NCBI RefSeq assembly: GCF_016598615.1 | Contig: NZ_CP066831.1 | Span: forward strand, 3,410,001 to 3,474,000 | Reading direction: 5' to 3' | From: Streptomyces liliifuscus | Lineage (GTDB): Bacteria > Actinomycetota > Actinomycetes > Streptomycetales > Streptomycetaceae | Length of the DNA stretch: 64,000 nt | Notes under the pieces: generated by a model | The model's database searches: none | What the model was told of the DNA's origin: nothing | What the model saw: the letters and a program-made list of their open reading frames with translations, nothing else | In this document: piece after piece, positions 7,876-16,354 of the stretch | Layout of the letters: each line of letters opens with the position of its first letter | Numbering within the stretch: position 1 is the stretch's first letter | Program-made: the position numbers and the translations under genes

Positions 7876-8517
7876 ATGCGTACGTGGCTGACGTTGCTGC
7901 TGGCTCTGGTGGTTGCCGCCGTGGGCGCCGCGGGTGCTGCTCTGCCCGCGGCGACCGCCCTCGACGGGGGTCCCGGCCGCGGGCCCGGCGGCCTGCCCGG
8001 CGATGACCCCGTCGGCAGTTCGCCCTCAGCTCCACCCGCCGCCGACACGTCGGTGCCCGCCGTCGGCCGCGCCTGGCCGGTGGGCCTGCGTCCGTCGGTG
8101 ATACGCGGCTGGGAACCCCCGGCCAGCACCTACGGCCGGGGCCATCGCGGGATCGACCTCACGGCGGCACCCGGCGCCCCGGTCCGCGCCGTGGCCCCCG
8201 GCCGTGTCTCCTTCGCGGGCCGGGTCGCGGGCCGCGGGGTCGTATCGGTGGAACTGAACGGCACGGGCGACCCTCCCCTGCGCACGACCTACGAGCCGGT
8301 GCGGGCGACGGCGAAGAAGGGCGCGGAGGTGGCGGCGGGCGAGGTGATCGGCGTACTGGAACCGACGGGATCCCACTGTCCTGCGTCCTGCCTGCACTGG
8401 GGACTGCGCCGGGCCGACACCTACCTCGACCCGCTGTCCCTGCTGCCGCCGTGGCTGCTCGGCCGGGGACCGTCACGGCTGCTGCCGGTCATCGGAGTGC
8501 CCGAGCCCGAGGCGTGA
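7876..8517 (+). CDS. Secreted M23-family (LytM-like) peptidase domain protein
   Basis: A 213-residue protein with an N-terminal signal peptide (MRTWLTLLLALVVAAVGAAG), a Pro/Gly-rich spacer and a C-terminal M23 domain. The zinc-site motifs are visible: GRGHRGIDL, with the family's His-x3-Asp, and LHWGL, with the second His. M23 enzymes cleave peptidoglycan cross-bridges, although some members only regulate other hydrolases. The start is uncertain: ATG at 7858 would add six charged residues. It is divergent from rpsB. Confidence 0.85.
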   Translation: MRTWLTLLLALVVAAVGAAGAALPAATALDGGPGRGPGGLPGDDPVGSSPSAPPAADTSVPAVGRAWPVGLRPSVIRGWEPPASTYGRGHRGIDLTAAPGAPVRAVAPGRVSFAGRVAGRGVVSVELNGTGDPPLRTTYEPVRATAKKGAEVAAGEVIGVLEPTGSHCPASCLHWGLRRADTYLDPLSLLPPWLLGRGPSRLLPVIGVPEPEA

Positions 8518-8543
8518 GCCGCGCCGCGGCGCCGGCCATTTCC

Positions 8544-8990
8544 CTAGCCCTGGTCCGGTCGGCCGGACGGCGGCATCTCATGGACCGACCGCCGCGACGG
8601 ATACCACTCCGCGCCCACCGGACGGCCCGCCATGTTCCAGCTCCAGGAGACGGTCGGCGTGATGCGCACATAGAGCCCCGGGCCGACCATCCCCACCCGC
8701 TCGACGGGTTCCTCGGCGGTGCCGTACACCCGTACCCCGCGCGCGATGAACGGATCGAGGGACACCAGATCGTCGATCACGAGGGCCACCTCGAGGTGAC
8801 CGGCCCGGATGTTGCGGAACTTACGGGTCCCGGCGACCGACGAGCCACTGCCACCGATCCAGAAGTGAGTGCCGTCGTACTCGAAGGCGAGCGGGACCAC
8901 ATCGGGCTGCCGGCCGTCGGGGGACAGCGTCGCGACGCGGGCGAGCGGCTGCGACCGCATGTAGGCGATCTCTTCGTCGGTGAACGACAT
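8544..8990 (-). CDS. PPOX-class split-barrel (F420/FMN) oxidoreductase-like protein
   Basis: A 148-residue split beta-barrel protein. The start, FTDEEIAYMRSQPLARVATLSPDGRQPDVVPLAFEYDG, is typical of actinobacterial PPOX-class proteins that use F420 or FMN. KFRNIRAGHLEVALVIDD continues the barrel. I took the ATG at 8990 because it is preceded by GGAGG; the longer open frame to 9134 has no support. It is convergent with the M23 gene and downstream of a TetR regulator on the same strand. Cofactor and substrate cannot be read from the sequence. Confidence 0.82.
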   Translation of the reverse strand: MSFTDEEIAYMRSQPLARVATLSPDGRQPDVVPLAFEYDGTHFWIGGSGSSVAGTRKFRNIRAGHLEVALVIDDLVSLDPFIARGVRVYGTAEEPVERVGMVGPGLYVRITPTVSWSWNMAGRPVGAEWYPSRRSVHEMPPSGRPDQG

Positions 8991-9230
8991 GACAACCTCC
9001 GGGCGTACGTCGAAAGGGGCGCCGCCCTCCCGGAGAGGAGGGCTCCTCCACTCCCATACGAACGGCATTCCACCGAATCGACACCGACCGACACACCGGA
9101 GAGGCATCTTGACCGGCAGACGCCGAAGACACACTGCCCGGCCGTCGCCGGAGGGACCCGGACCGTCCGAGGCCGACAGAACCGCGACCGTCGACGCCGG
9201 AGAGGGCCCGTCCGCCAGCCCCGGAGGGGC

Positions 9231-9812
9231 TCAGCCCTGGACGCCCCGCAGGGCCATCGCCACCGCGGCGTCGGTGATCACACCGGGGTCCTCGGCCGCG
9301 CCGATCTCGATCCTGCGCACGGCCGCGTCCACGATCCCCTGGAGGAGCATCGCGGCCATCCGGGGCTGCTCGTGCCCGATGTCCCGCAGCGCCTCGACGA
9401 TCATCGCGACGAGTCCCCCGTGAGCCGCGCGGATCTTCTCGCGCGCACCCGCGTCGAGCTCGCTGGCGGAGATCGCCACGACAGCCCGGTGACGCCGGTC
9501 GCCGACGAGACCCAGCTGCTGGCGGACGTACGCCTCGACCTTGCCCTCGGGCGTCCCTGCCAGGGCCATCGCCGCCTCGACCTCGGCCGCCCATACCGGG
9601 AAGTCGACCTCGCAGAGCTCTTCGACGACGGCGGCCCGCGACCGGAAGTACTCGTACACGGAGGACCGCGCCAGACCCGTCCGCTCGGCGAGTGCCGGGA
9701 ACGTCAGCGCCTCCGTCCCGCCCTCGGACAGCAGTGACCGCGCCGCGTCCAGCAGGGCGGCTCGCTGCATCGACCGGTGCTCGGCCACGGAGGCCGCTCG
9801 AATCCTTGGCAC
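9231..9812 (-). CDS. TetR-family transcriptional regulator
   Basis: A 193-residue regulator. The N-terminal helix-turn-helix is clear: AALLDAARSLLSEGGTEALTFPALAERTGLARSSVYEYFRSR at about residues 18-59. A variable all-helical ligand-binding domain follows. The GTG start has only a G-rich upstream stretch. It lies between whiG and the PPOX gene on the same strand, and the PPOX gene is a plausible target, although no operator was identified. Confidence 0.9.
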   Translation of the reverse strand: MPRIRAASVAEHRSMQRAALLDAARSLLSEGGTEALTFPALAERTGLARSSVYEYFRSRAAVVEELCEVDFPVWAAEVEAAMALAGTPEGKVEAYVRQQLGLVGDRRHRAVVAISASELDAGAREKIRAAHGGLVAMIVEALRDIGHEQPRMAAMLLQGIVDAAVRRIEIGAAEDPGVITDAAVAMALRGVQG

Positions 9813-9928
9813 GCCCCCACTTTACGGATGCCCCGCCCAAGACGGGAGACTCTCGCCCGTCAGGGCTCGATCCTTGGGTCCCCGGCCGAAAGAAGTCCCA
9901 CTTCAGAGGCGTTACCGAGGAAACGAGG

Positions 9929-10765
9929 TCAGCGTCCGAAGCTCGCCAGCTTGGCGCGCAGCTGCAGCACGGACTTGGTGTGGATCTGGCTGACCCGGCT
10001 CTCCGTCACTCCGAGGACATTGCCGATCTCGGCGAGCGTGAGCCCTTCGTAGTAGTAGAGCGTGACGACGGTCTTCTCACGCTCGGGCAGCGTGTTGATG
10101 GCCCGTGCCAAAAAGCGCCGCAGTTCCCGGTCCTCGGCGACCTCCACGGGATTGTCGGCCGCGGTGTCCTCAAGGGTGTCCATCAGGCTCAGCCGGTCGC
10201 CGCCCTCACCGCCGACATGCAGCAGCTCCTCCAGGGCCACCACGTTGGCCAGCGACAACTGACTGAACACCGCATGCAGTTCGTCGACCGCGATACCCAT
10301 CTCGCCGGCCACCTCGCACTCCGACGGCGTACGCCGCAGCCGCGCCTCCAGCGTCGCGTAGGCCCGCTCGACATTGCGTGCCTTCTGCCGCACGGACCGC
10401 GGGATCCAGTCCAGCGCCCTCAGCTCGTCGATCATGGCGCCCCGGATCCGCGTGATCGCGTACGTCTCGAACTTGATCTCCCGCTCGATGTCGAACTTCT
10501 CGATGGCGTCGATCAGCCCGAACACTCCCGACGAGACGAAGTCCGCCTGCTCCACATTGGGCGGCAGCCCCACACTCACCCGGCCCGCGACGTACTTCAC
10601 CAGCGGCGAGTAGTGCAGGATCAGCTGCTCGCGCAGTCGCTCGTCGCCCGTGGTCTTGTACGACCTCCACAGCTCGTCGAGCGTCGAGGGGGCGGGCGGC
10701 CGCACGCCGCCGCGGGCAGCGGGGGTAACAGCCGCCCGGTCAGACCCGGAGGTGTGCTGGGGCAT
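9929..10765 (-). CDS. whiG: RNA polymerase sigma factor WhiG
   Basis: A 278-residue sigma factor of the sigma-28 (FliA) group. It matches what I remember of Streptomyces WhiG almost residue for residue in region 2 (LDELWRSYKTTGDERLREQL, VKYVAGRVSVGLPPNVEQADF) and in region 4 (LPEREKTVVTLYYYEGLTLAEIG). In Streptomyces WhiG starts the aerial-hypha-to-spore programme by activating whiH and whiI, and is held by the anti-sigma RsiG with c-di-GMP. I chose the ATG at 10765; the open frame upstream is unsupported. The 272 bp before dprA probably carries its promoter. Confidence 0.96.
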   Translation of the reverse strand: MPQHTSGSDRAAVTPAARGGVRPPAPSTLDELWRSYKTTGDERLREQLILHYSPLVKYVAGRVSVGLPPNVEQADFVSSGVFGLIDAIEKFDIEREIKFETYAITRIRGAMIDELRALDWIPRSVRQKARNVERAYATLEARLRRTPSECEVAGEMGIAVDELHAVFSQLSLANVVALEELLHVGGEGGDRLSLMDTLEDTAADNPVEVAEDRELRRFLARAINTLPEREKTVVTLYYYEGLTLAEIGNVLGVTESRVSQIHTKSVLQLRAKLASFGR

Positions 10766-11037
10766 TCGTCGCCTTGTGCCGTTCTGCCGTGAACTGGGGG
10801 TGCCTGAGTGAGCTGTCGGTCTGATGTCGAGTTGCCTGTCTGAGTCGGAATCCTCGTGAGCGTAGCGTGACTGAGGAGTCGCAGTGTGCGAAGGGCGAGG
10901 GTTCCACCGTGCGCAGATACGTTCCGCTGGGCGCCCCTCGGGGTCACGACCGTCGCCGTGCGTAATCACCGCGGGGCGCCAACTACGGGAATTGCCAAGG
11001 GTTTCGGGGGGTCGCCCGGACGGCCGAACACTGTCGG

Positions 11038-12285
11038 TCAGCATCGCCCCCGATCCGTGTCGACGGAGATAGTGGCCTGGCGTGTCAACTTCCAGCCGTC
11101 GCCGTGTCGTTCGACGAACCCAAGTGAGCGGAGTTCGTACAGTCTCGCGACCGCGTCGTCCGCCGTAGTGCCGGCGCCCCTGGCCGTGTCCTGGGGCGAC
11201 GCGATCCCCTGGGCCGGCAGCGCGGCAAGCACACGGGCGGCGGCGGGGTCCAGGAGGTCGCGCGGCAGCACCGGCCCACGCCGGTCCGGCGCCAGCTCGC
11301 CCATGTCACCGACCAGCTCCGCCACTTCCGCGGCGTCCGTGACCAGCGCCGCGTCCCCGCGCAGCAGTTCGTGCACCCCCGCCGAGAGCGCGCTGGTGGC
11401 CGGGCCCGGCACCCCTATCGCGTACCGGCCCAACCGCTGGGCGGCCCGGGCGGTGACCAGAGCGCCGCTGCGGTACGCCGCCTCGACGACCACCGTGCCG
11501 CGGGTCAACGCCGCGATGACTCTGTTGCGCAGGATGAACCTGCTCGGTGTCGGATGGTCGCCGGGCGGCAACTCGCCCACGACCAGTCCCTGTTCGGCGA
11601 TGCGGGTGATCAGTTGAGTGTGCCCGCGCGGATAGGGCCGGTCGACCCCGCAGGCGAGTACGGCGACGGTGGCCCCGCCCGCGCCGAGAGCACCGCGGTG
11701 TGTCGCGCCGTCCACCCCGTAGGCACCCCCGGACACCACGACCCAACCCCGCTCGGCGAGCCCCGCGCCCAGTACGGACGCCATGTGCGCGCCGTACTCG
11801 GTGCAGGCCCGCGCCCCGACGACCGCGACCGAGCGCAGCGCCCATATCCGCAGGCTGGGCCGCCCTCGCACCCACAGACCGGTGGGCCGCGCGTCCCCGA
11901 GGTCGTCCAGCTGTGCGGGCCATTCGGCGTCCCCCGGGCAGACGAACCGCGTCCCGGCGTCCCGTGCCACGGCGAGGTCGTGCTCCGGGTCAGCCCGCTC
12001 GGCCCGGGCCCTCAGCCCCGCCCATCGTTTGTCCGTCACGCCCGGCAGCTGTTGCCCGCCTCCGACGAGCCGCCGGACCACCTCCGCGGCCCCGAGCTCG
12101 CGCAACCACCGTCCGCAGACCTCGTCCCCCGGTTCGACGACGCGCGCGAGGAAGGCCCGATGGAGCCGCGCGACGTCCCCGCTGTCCCCGCTTCCCCTCC
12201 CATCTCTGCTACCCCTGTTATCTCTGCTGCCCCTGTGGTCTCTGCTGTCCCCGCCATCCCCTCCGCCCCAGCCGTCCCCGCTCAC
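11038..12285 (-). CDS. dprA: DNA-processing protein DprA
   Basis: A 415-residue DprA/Smf protein. The Rossmann-like core is clear: VAVVGARACTEYGAHMAS, VVSGGAYGVDGATHRGAL, and FILRNRVIAALTRGTVVVEA. A C-terminal winged helix follows. In transformable bacteria DprA loads RecA onto incoming single-stranded DNA; its role in Streptomyces is unclear. The GTG at 12285 overlaps the comM stop by 4 bases (GTGA). The N-terminus has a Gly/Asp/Ser/Arg low-complexity stretch (SRDNRGSRDGRGSGD) that may vary between strains. Confidence 0.93.
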   Translation of the reverse strand: MSGDGWGGGDGGDSRDHRGSRDNRGSRDGRGSGDSGDVARLHRAFLARVVEPGDEVCGRWLRELGAAEVVRRLVGGGQQLPGVTDKRWAGLRARAERADPEHDLAVARDAGTRFVCPGDAEWPAQLDDLGDARPTGLWVRGRPSLRIWALRSVAVVGARACTEYGAHMASVLGAGLAERGWVVVSGGAYGVDGATHRGALGAGGATVAVLACGVDRPYPRGHTQLITRIAEQGLVVGELPPGDHPTPSRFILRNRVIAALTRGTVVVEAAYRSGALVTARAAQRLGRYAIGVPGPATSALSAGVHELLRGDAALVTDAAEVAELVGDMGELAPDRRGPVLPRDLLDPAAARVLAALPAQGIASPQDTARGAGTTADDAVARLYELRSLGFVERHGDGWKLTRQATISVDTDRGRC

Positions 12286-13907
12286 GACAGCGCTGCGATC
12301 GCCATGGGCACCCCCCGAGGGACCCCGGTGCGCAGTTGCAGGGCGAGGGCGACGTCCGTCGCGTCGGGCCGGTCGTGTCCCACGAGGTCCGCGACGGTCC
12401 AGGCGACGCGCAGGACACGGTCGAGACCGCGTGCGGTGAGCACTCCGCGCTCCAGACTGCGCTCGGCGTCGTCCATGGCTCCCGGCGAGGCGAACCAACG
12501 GCTGCGCAGCTCCCGCCCCGGCACTTCGCTGTTGGTCCGCCAGGGAGTGTCCGTCAGACGGGCCCCCGCCCGCTCCCTGGCCTCCCGCACCCGGTCGGCG
12601 ACCGTCTCGGTGGATTCCCCCCGCGCGCCCCTCTCCGTGAGCTGAGACCGGGTGACGCGGTCCACCTCGACCCTCAGATCGACCCGGTCGAGCAGCGGTC
12701 CGGAGAGCCGTGCCTGGTAGCGGCGGATCGCGGACGACGGGCACTCGCACAGACTGTCCCGCTGTGAGAAGCGGCCGCAAGGGCATGGGTTCGCCGCGAG
12801 CACCATGAGGAACCTGGCCGGGAAGCGCACGACCCCGGCGCTGCGCGCGATCACCACATGCCCCGATTCCAAGGGCTGGCGCAGGGCGTCGAGGGCGTGG
12901 CTGCTGAACTCGGGTGTCTCGTCGAGGAAGAGCACTCCCCGGTGCGAGAGGGACACCGCGCCCGGCCGTGCGATTCCCTGGCCGCCTCCGACGAGCGCCT
13001 GCATGGTCGCCGAGTGGTGCGGTGCGCAGTAGGGCGCGACGTCGACCAGGGGCTTGCCCGGTGGCAGCAGGCCCGCGACCGAGTGGACGGCTGTGACCTC
13101 CAGGGACTCGCCGCGGCTGAGCCTCGGCAGGATGGCCGGAAGTCGCTCGGCGAGCATCGTCTTGCCCGCCCCCGGTGGACCTTCCAGGAACAGGTGGTGT
13201 CCGCCGGCCGCGGCGACCTCCACCGCGGTCCGTGCCGAGTGCTGGCCCACGACGTCGGCGAGGTCGTGTCCGTGGTCGTGCTGCATCGCGCCCATGCTGT
13301 GCATGCCCGTGGCCGCGCCCGTCCCCGGCATGCGCAGGCCCGCGAGCAGCGGATCCGGGCGGCCCTGATCGTCGGGCTCCTCGTCGGGCACCGGTTCGTC
13401 CGTGAGGACGGCGATCAGCTGCCGGAGGCTGCGGACGCCGAGCACGGACACCCCGGGCACCAGCGAGGCCTCGGCGGCCGCGCATTCCGGCACCACCACC
13501 TGCTCGTACCCCGCGTCCGCCGCGGCCAGCACGGCCGGCAGCACACCCCGGACGGGCCGGACACGACCGTCCAGGCCCAGCTCGCCGATCATCACGATGT
13601 CGGAGAGCACCCGTGGGTCGATGCGCTCGGAGGCCCCGAGCGCCGCGCAGGCGATGGCCAAATCAAATCCGCTGCCGCTCTTCGGCACCGAGGCCGGGCT
13701 GAGGCCCACCGTGAGCTTCTTCTGCGGCCATTCGCCGCCGGAGTTGACCACGGCCGCCCGCACCCGGTCCTTGCTCTCCGTCAGACTCTTGTCGGGCAGG
13801 CCGACCAGGGTGAACGCCGCGACCCCGGGCTCCAGATCCGCCTGGACCTCGACGACGACGCCCTCCACGCCGACGAGGGCCACCGAGCACGTACGCGCGA
13901 ATCCCAT
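12282..13907 (-). CDS. comM: YifB/ComM-family Mg-chelatase-like AAA+ ATPase
   Basis: A 541-residue protein with an N-terminal Lon-protease-like domain (about residues 1-170). An Mg-chelatase-type AAA+ module follows: Walker A GPPGAGKT at 243-250 and Walker B GVLFLDETPEF about 60 residues later. The C-terminal domain is also present. ComM is a hexameric helicase that drives branch migration during natural transformation where this has been tested. Its ATG overlaps the yraN stop by one base, and its stop overlaps dprA, so the three form one translationally coupled unit. Confidence 0.93.
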   Translation of the reverse strand: MGFARTCSVALVGVEGVVVEVQADLEPGVAAFTLVGLPDKSLTESKDRVRAAVVNSGGEWPQKKLTVGLSPASVPKSGSGFDLAIACAALGASERIDPRVLSDIVMIGELGLDGRVRPVRGVLPAVLAAADAGYEQVVVPECAAAEASLVPGVSVLGVRSLRQLIAVLTDEPVPDEEPDDQGRPDPLLAGLRMPGTGAATGMHSMGAMQHDHGHDLADVVGQHSARTAVEVAAAGGHHLFLEGPPGAGKTMLAERLPAILPRLSRGESLEVTAVHSVAGLLPPGKPLVDVAPYCAPHHSATMQALVGGGQGIARPGAVSLSHRGVLFLDETPEFSSHALDALRQPLESGHVVIARSAGVVRFPARFLMVLAANPCPCGRFSQRDSLCECPSSAIRRYQARLSGPLLDRVDLRVEVDRVTRSQLTERGARGESTETVADRVREARERAGARLTDTPWRTNSEVPGRELRSRWFASPGAMDDAERSLERGVLTARGLDRVLRVAWTVADLVGHDRPDATDVALALQLRTGVPRGVPMAIAALS

Positions 13908-14278
13908 CAGGCCACCCCTCGCACGTGCTCCACGACGGGGGCGCCGCGGTCGGGCAGCAGGACGCCGACGACGTCGATACGGACGCCGCCGGGTGGGGCT
14001 CCTCCGTGTTCCTGCAGCCAGCGCTCGGCGAGGCCGCGCAGCCGCTGCGCCTTGACCGGGGTGACGGCGGCCATCGGGTGCTCGTACGTTCCCGTGCGGC
14101 GGGTCTTGACCTCGCAGACGACGAGCGCGTCACCGTCCCGGGCCACGATGTCGATCTCGCCGGCCCTGCCCGAGCGCCAGTTGCGCTGCAGGACCGTCAT
14201 TCCCGACTCGGTCAGCCGCCGCGCGGCCAGATCCTCGCCGTACTTTCCCAGTGCGTTGCGTGCCTTGGACGTCTTCAT
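13907..14278 (-). CDS. yraN: YraN-family (UPF0102) nuclease-fold protein
   Basis: A 123-residue protein with the restriction-endonuclease-like core of the UPF0102 family. The pattern GEDLAARRL, then GEIDIVARDGDALVVCEVKTR contains the E-x-D...E-x-K catalytic-type residues. The cellular role is not established. ATG at 14278 was chosen from homology at the N-terminus (ARNALGKYGEDLA). It is the first gene of the yraN-comM-dprA unit, an arrangement common across actinobacteria. Confidence 0.88.
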   Translation of the reverse strand: MKTSKARNALGKYGEDLAARRLTESGMTVLQRNWRSGRAGEIDIVARDGDALVVCEVKTRRTGTYEHPMAAVTPVKAQRLRGLAERWLQEHGGAPPGGVRIDVVGVLLPDRGAPVVEHVRGVA

Positions 14279-14460
14279 GTGGGCACCACCTCCGGCACCC
14301 ACACTGAGCCCGCAGCGTCCCGCTATTGGATCTTGGTGGACGGCCACCCGGTTGTGGACAACTCAGTCACCCACACGAGCGGCCGCTCCCCAGCTCCGGC
14401 CCGTCGGCGGCACGTCCGGCCGGTCAGCGGCCGTGCACCGATCAGGACAGCAGTGATCCC

Positions 14461-14769
14461 TTAGCTGCTCGGCAGTTCGAGATCGCTCTTGTTGAGCTCC
14501 TCGATGTTCACATCCTTGAAGGTCAGGACACGCACTTGCTTCACGAACCGAGCAGGCCGGTACATGTCCCACACCCAGGCATCCGCCATGGACACCTCGA
14601 AAAACACCTCGCCCTGGACCGAGTGCACCTGCATCTCGTAGTCGTTGGTGAGGTAGAAGCGCCGTTCGGTCTCGATCACGTATTTGAACAGACCGACGAC
14701 ATCGCGGTACTCCCGGTAGAGCTTCAGCTCCATCTCGGTCTCGTACTTCTCGAGGTCCTCGGCGCTCAT
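14461..14769 (-). CDS. DUF2469-family protein
   Basis: A 102-residue acidic protein, the conserved actinobacterial DUF2469 type. It starts SAEDLEKYETEMELKLYREY and has aromatic-rich strands in the middle (RRFYLTNDYEMQVH, VFFEVSMADAWVWDMYRP). AAGGGGAAC precedes the ATG at 14769. The function is not known to me; the strong conservation and position between yraN and the NUDIX gene suggest a housekeeping role. Confidence 0.88.
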   Translation of the reverse strand: MSAEDLEKYETEMELKLYREYRDVVGLFKYVIETERRFYLTNDYEMQVHSVQGEVFFEVSMADAWVWDMYRPARFVKQVRVLTFKDVNIEELNKSDLELPSS

Positions 14770-14824
14770 GGCATGTTCCCCTTCAGCCGTGCGTCCCCCT
14801 ATTGTGCGCCAGCCCCGCGAGCCC

Positions 14825-15538
14825 CTAGACGATTTCCGTGTCGAGGGTCTCGGGACCGGCCGGGGGCCCTTCGTCGAGCAGCCTGCGCAGCAGCTCGGCG
14901 AGTCTGGTCGGATACACCGTCTCATGTGCCTGGTTAAGTTCCTGGCACGTCCACCAGCGCGCTCCGGCGACACTGCGCCGTTCCAGCTCGGTCAGTCCCG
15001 TGGCCTCGGGCACCTCATCCCGCGTATCCGCCGTCCGGGCCAGGTAGTACCACTCGTCCTGGTCCCAGCGGCGCCCCGCGAACGGGAACGAGCAGGTCCG
15101 TCGCCACAGCACCGGGCCCAGCTCGACGTCGGTGATGCCGGTCTCCTCCGCGAGTTCCCTTCGGGCGGCCTCTTCTCGCGTCTCGTCGCCCTCCACGCCG
15201 CCGCCCGGTGTGAACCACCAGTCGTCGGAGGGATCCTCGGGTTCATGGCCGTGAAGCAGCAGAATGCGGTCCTGCGGATCGAGCAGCACCACCCGTGCGA
15301 CCTTCCGCAACTCCCCGAGTTCGTCGACCCCGGGAACCGGCTGCCCACCCTCGTTTCCAGGCCCGTGGACCGACCCCTCGCCCGCGCTTCCAGGCTCCTG
15401 GACCGCCCGCCCGCTCTCGCTTCCGGGCCCGGCGGCCGCCCGCTCACCCTCGCTTCCGGACTCCGCAGCCGAAGCTGAGACCCCGGCCGAGACCCCGGCA
15501 GACCCCTCGCCCGCCCCCCGCGCCGCCTCAGCCCGCAA
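14825..15538 (-). CDS. NUDIX hydrolase
   Basis: A 237-residue protein with a Nudix box at GGGVEGDETREEAARRELAEETGI (residues in the GX5EX7REUXEEXGU pattern all visible). Nudix enzymes hydrolyse nucleoside diphosphates linked to another moiety; the substrate cannot be told. There is no ATG. The likely start is TTG at 15538, inside the end of sipZ and 6 bases after GGGAG. The N-terminal ~75 residues are a Gly/Ser/Glu/Pro-rich low-complexity tail. The overlap suggests co-translation with sipZ. Confidence 0.85.
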   Translation of the reverse strand: MRAEAARGAGEGSAGVSAGVSASAAESGSEGERAAAGPGSESGRAVQEPGSAGEGSVHGPGNEGGQPVPGVDELGELRKVARVVLLDPQDRILLLHGHEPEDPSDDWWFTPGGGVEGDETREEAARRELAEETGITDVELGPVLWRRTCSFPFAGRRWDQDEWYYLARTADTRDEVPEATGLTELERRSVAGARWWTCQELNQAHETVYPTRLAELLRRLLDEGPPAGPETLDTEIV

Positions 15539-16274
15539 GGGCCTGCTCCCTCGTCCCCGTGCGGCCGCGCCGGCGCTCCGCCCGCTTGGCGATCGGACCG
15601 TACGCCCCTCCGCCGAGGACGAGTGCCGCGCCCACCACGATCGCTGTGAGGACCAGGCGCAGGGGCCCCGGCTCGGAGATGGCGCCGAGGCTCTCGAAGT
15701 TGGTGGGCCGGGACAGCATGCCGTTCATGGGCCAGGCCACGGCGTCGACGCGGGCGTCCACCGAGCTGCGCGGCACCGTGCCGCTGCCGGCCTCGGTGAG
15801 GTGGGCGGTGGAGTCGAGGGAGCCGCTGCGCTCGTCGCCGAGCAGGAAGAGCCTGCCCTCGGGGACCTTGATGGCCGGGATCGTGGTCGCCTCGGCCGCG
15901 CTGCCCTTGGGAAGATACGGTTCGTCGATCTTCTTGCCGTTGACGGTCAGCTTGTTCTCGGTGCAGCAGGCCACGGTGTCCCCGCCCACGGCGACGACAC
16001 GCTTGACCATGGGCATGTTGCCCCAGCTGGCCTGCTTGAAGACGACGACGTCACCGCGCGTGACGTCCGAGCCGTCGATCCGCTCGGCGAGCACCCGGTC
16101 GCCGGCCGTGATGGTCGGGGACATCGAGTCGGTCGGCACGGTGTAGGGCTGGTAGACGATCGCGCCCCAGGCGAACCCGCCGAGGAAGAGCACACAGCCG
16201 AGGGCCATGGCGAATCCCGACAGCTTGCTGCCGAGCCGTCCACGGCCCTCGTCCGTACGACTTGTCCCGCTCAT
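15528..16274 (-). CDS. sipZ: Type I signal peptidase (SipZ-type)
   Basis: A 248-residue signal peptidase I. An N-terminal membrane segment (about 18-40) precedes the catalytic VPTDSMSP, with Ser50 as nucleophile and Lys91 (VKRVVAVGGD) as general base. A GDERSGSLDS box E and a second hydrophobic segment near the C-terminus (VLTAIVVGAALVLGG) follow, so both ends are probably membrane-anchored. GGGGAG precedes the ATG at 16274. By position it corresponds to SipZ, reported in S. lividans as the first gene of a separate operon, which fits its overlap with the NUDIX gene here. Confidence 0.92.
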   Translation of the reverse strand: MSGTSRTDEGRGRLGSKLSGFAMALGCVLFLGGFAWGAIVYQPYTVPTDSMSPTITAGDRVLAERIDGSDVTRGDVVVFKQASWGNMPMVKRVVAVGGDTVACCTENKLTVNGKKIDEPYLPKGSAAEATTIPAIKVPEGRLFLLGDERSGSLDSTAHLTEAGSGTVPRSSVDARVDAVAWPMNGMLSRPTNFESLGAISEPGPLRLVLTAIVVGAALVLGGGAYGPIAKRAERRRGRTGTREQALAG

Positions 16275-16354
16275 CCCAGTGCTCCCCCAACTCGGAGAAT
16301 CGACCCCGCGGCCCAGGTGCGGGCCGCGGAAGATCGGCGATCTGGGACGGCACC

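Noticed and set aside
11038..13485. dprA read as an 815-residue protein
   Set aside because: The first 400 codons lie within comM in another frame and are Arg/Gly-rich noise; a GTGA start at 12285 gives a normal DprA.
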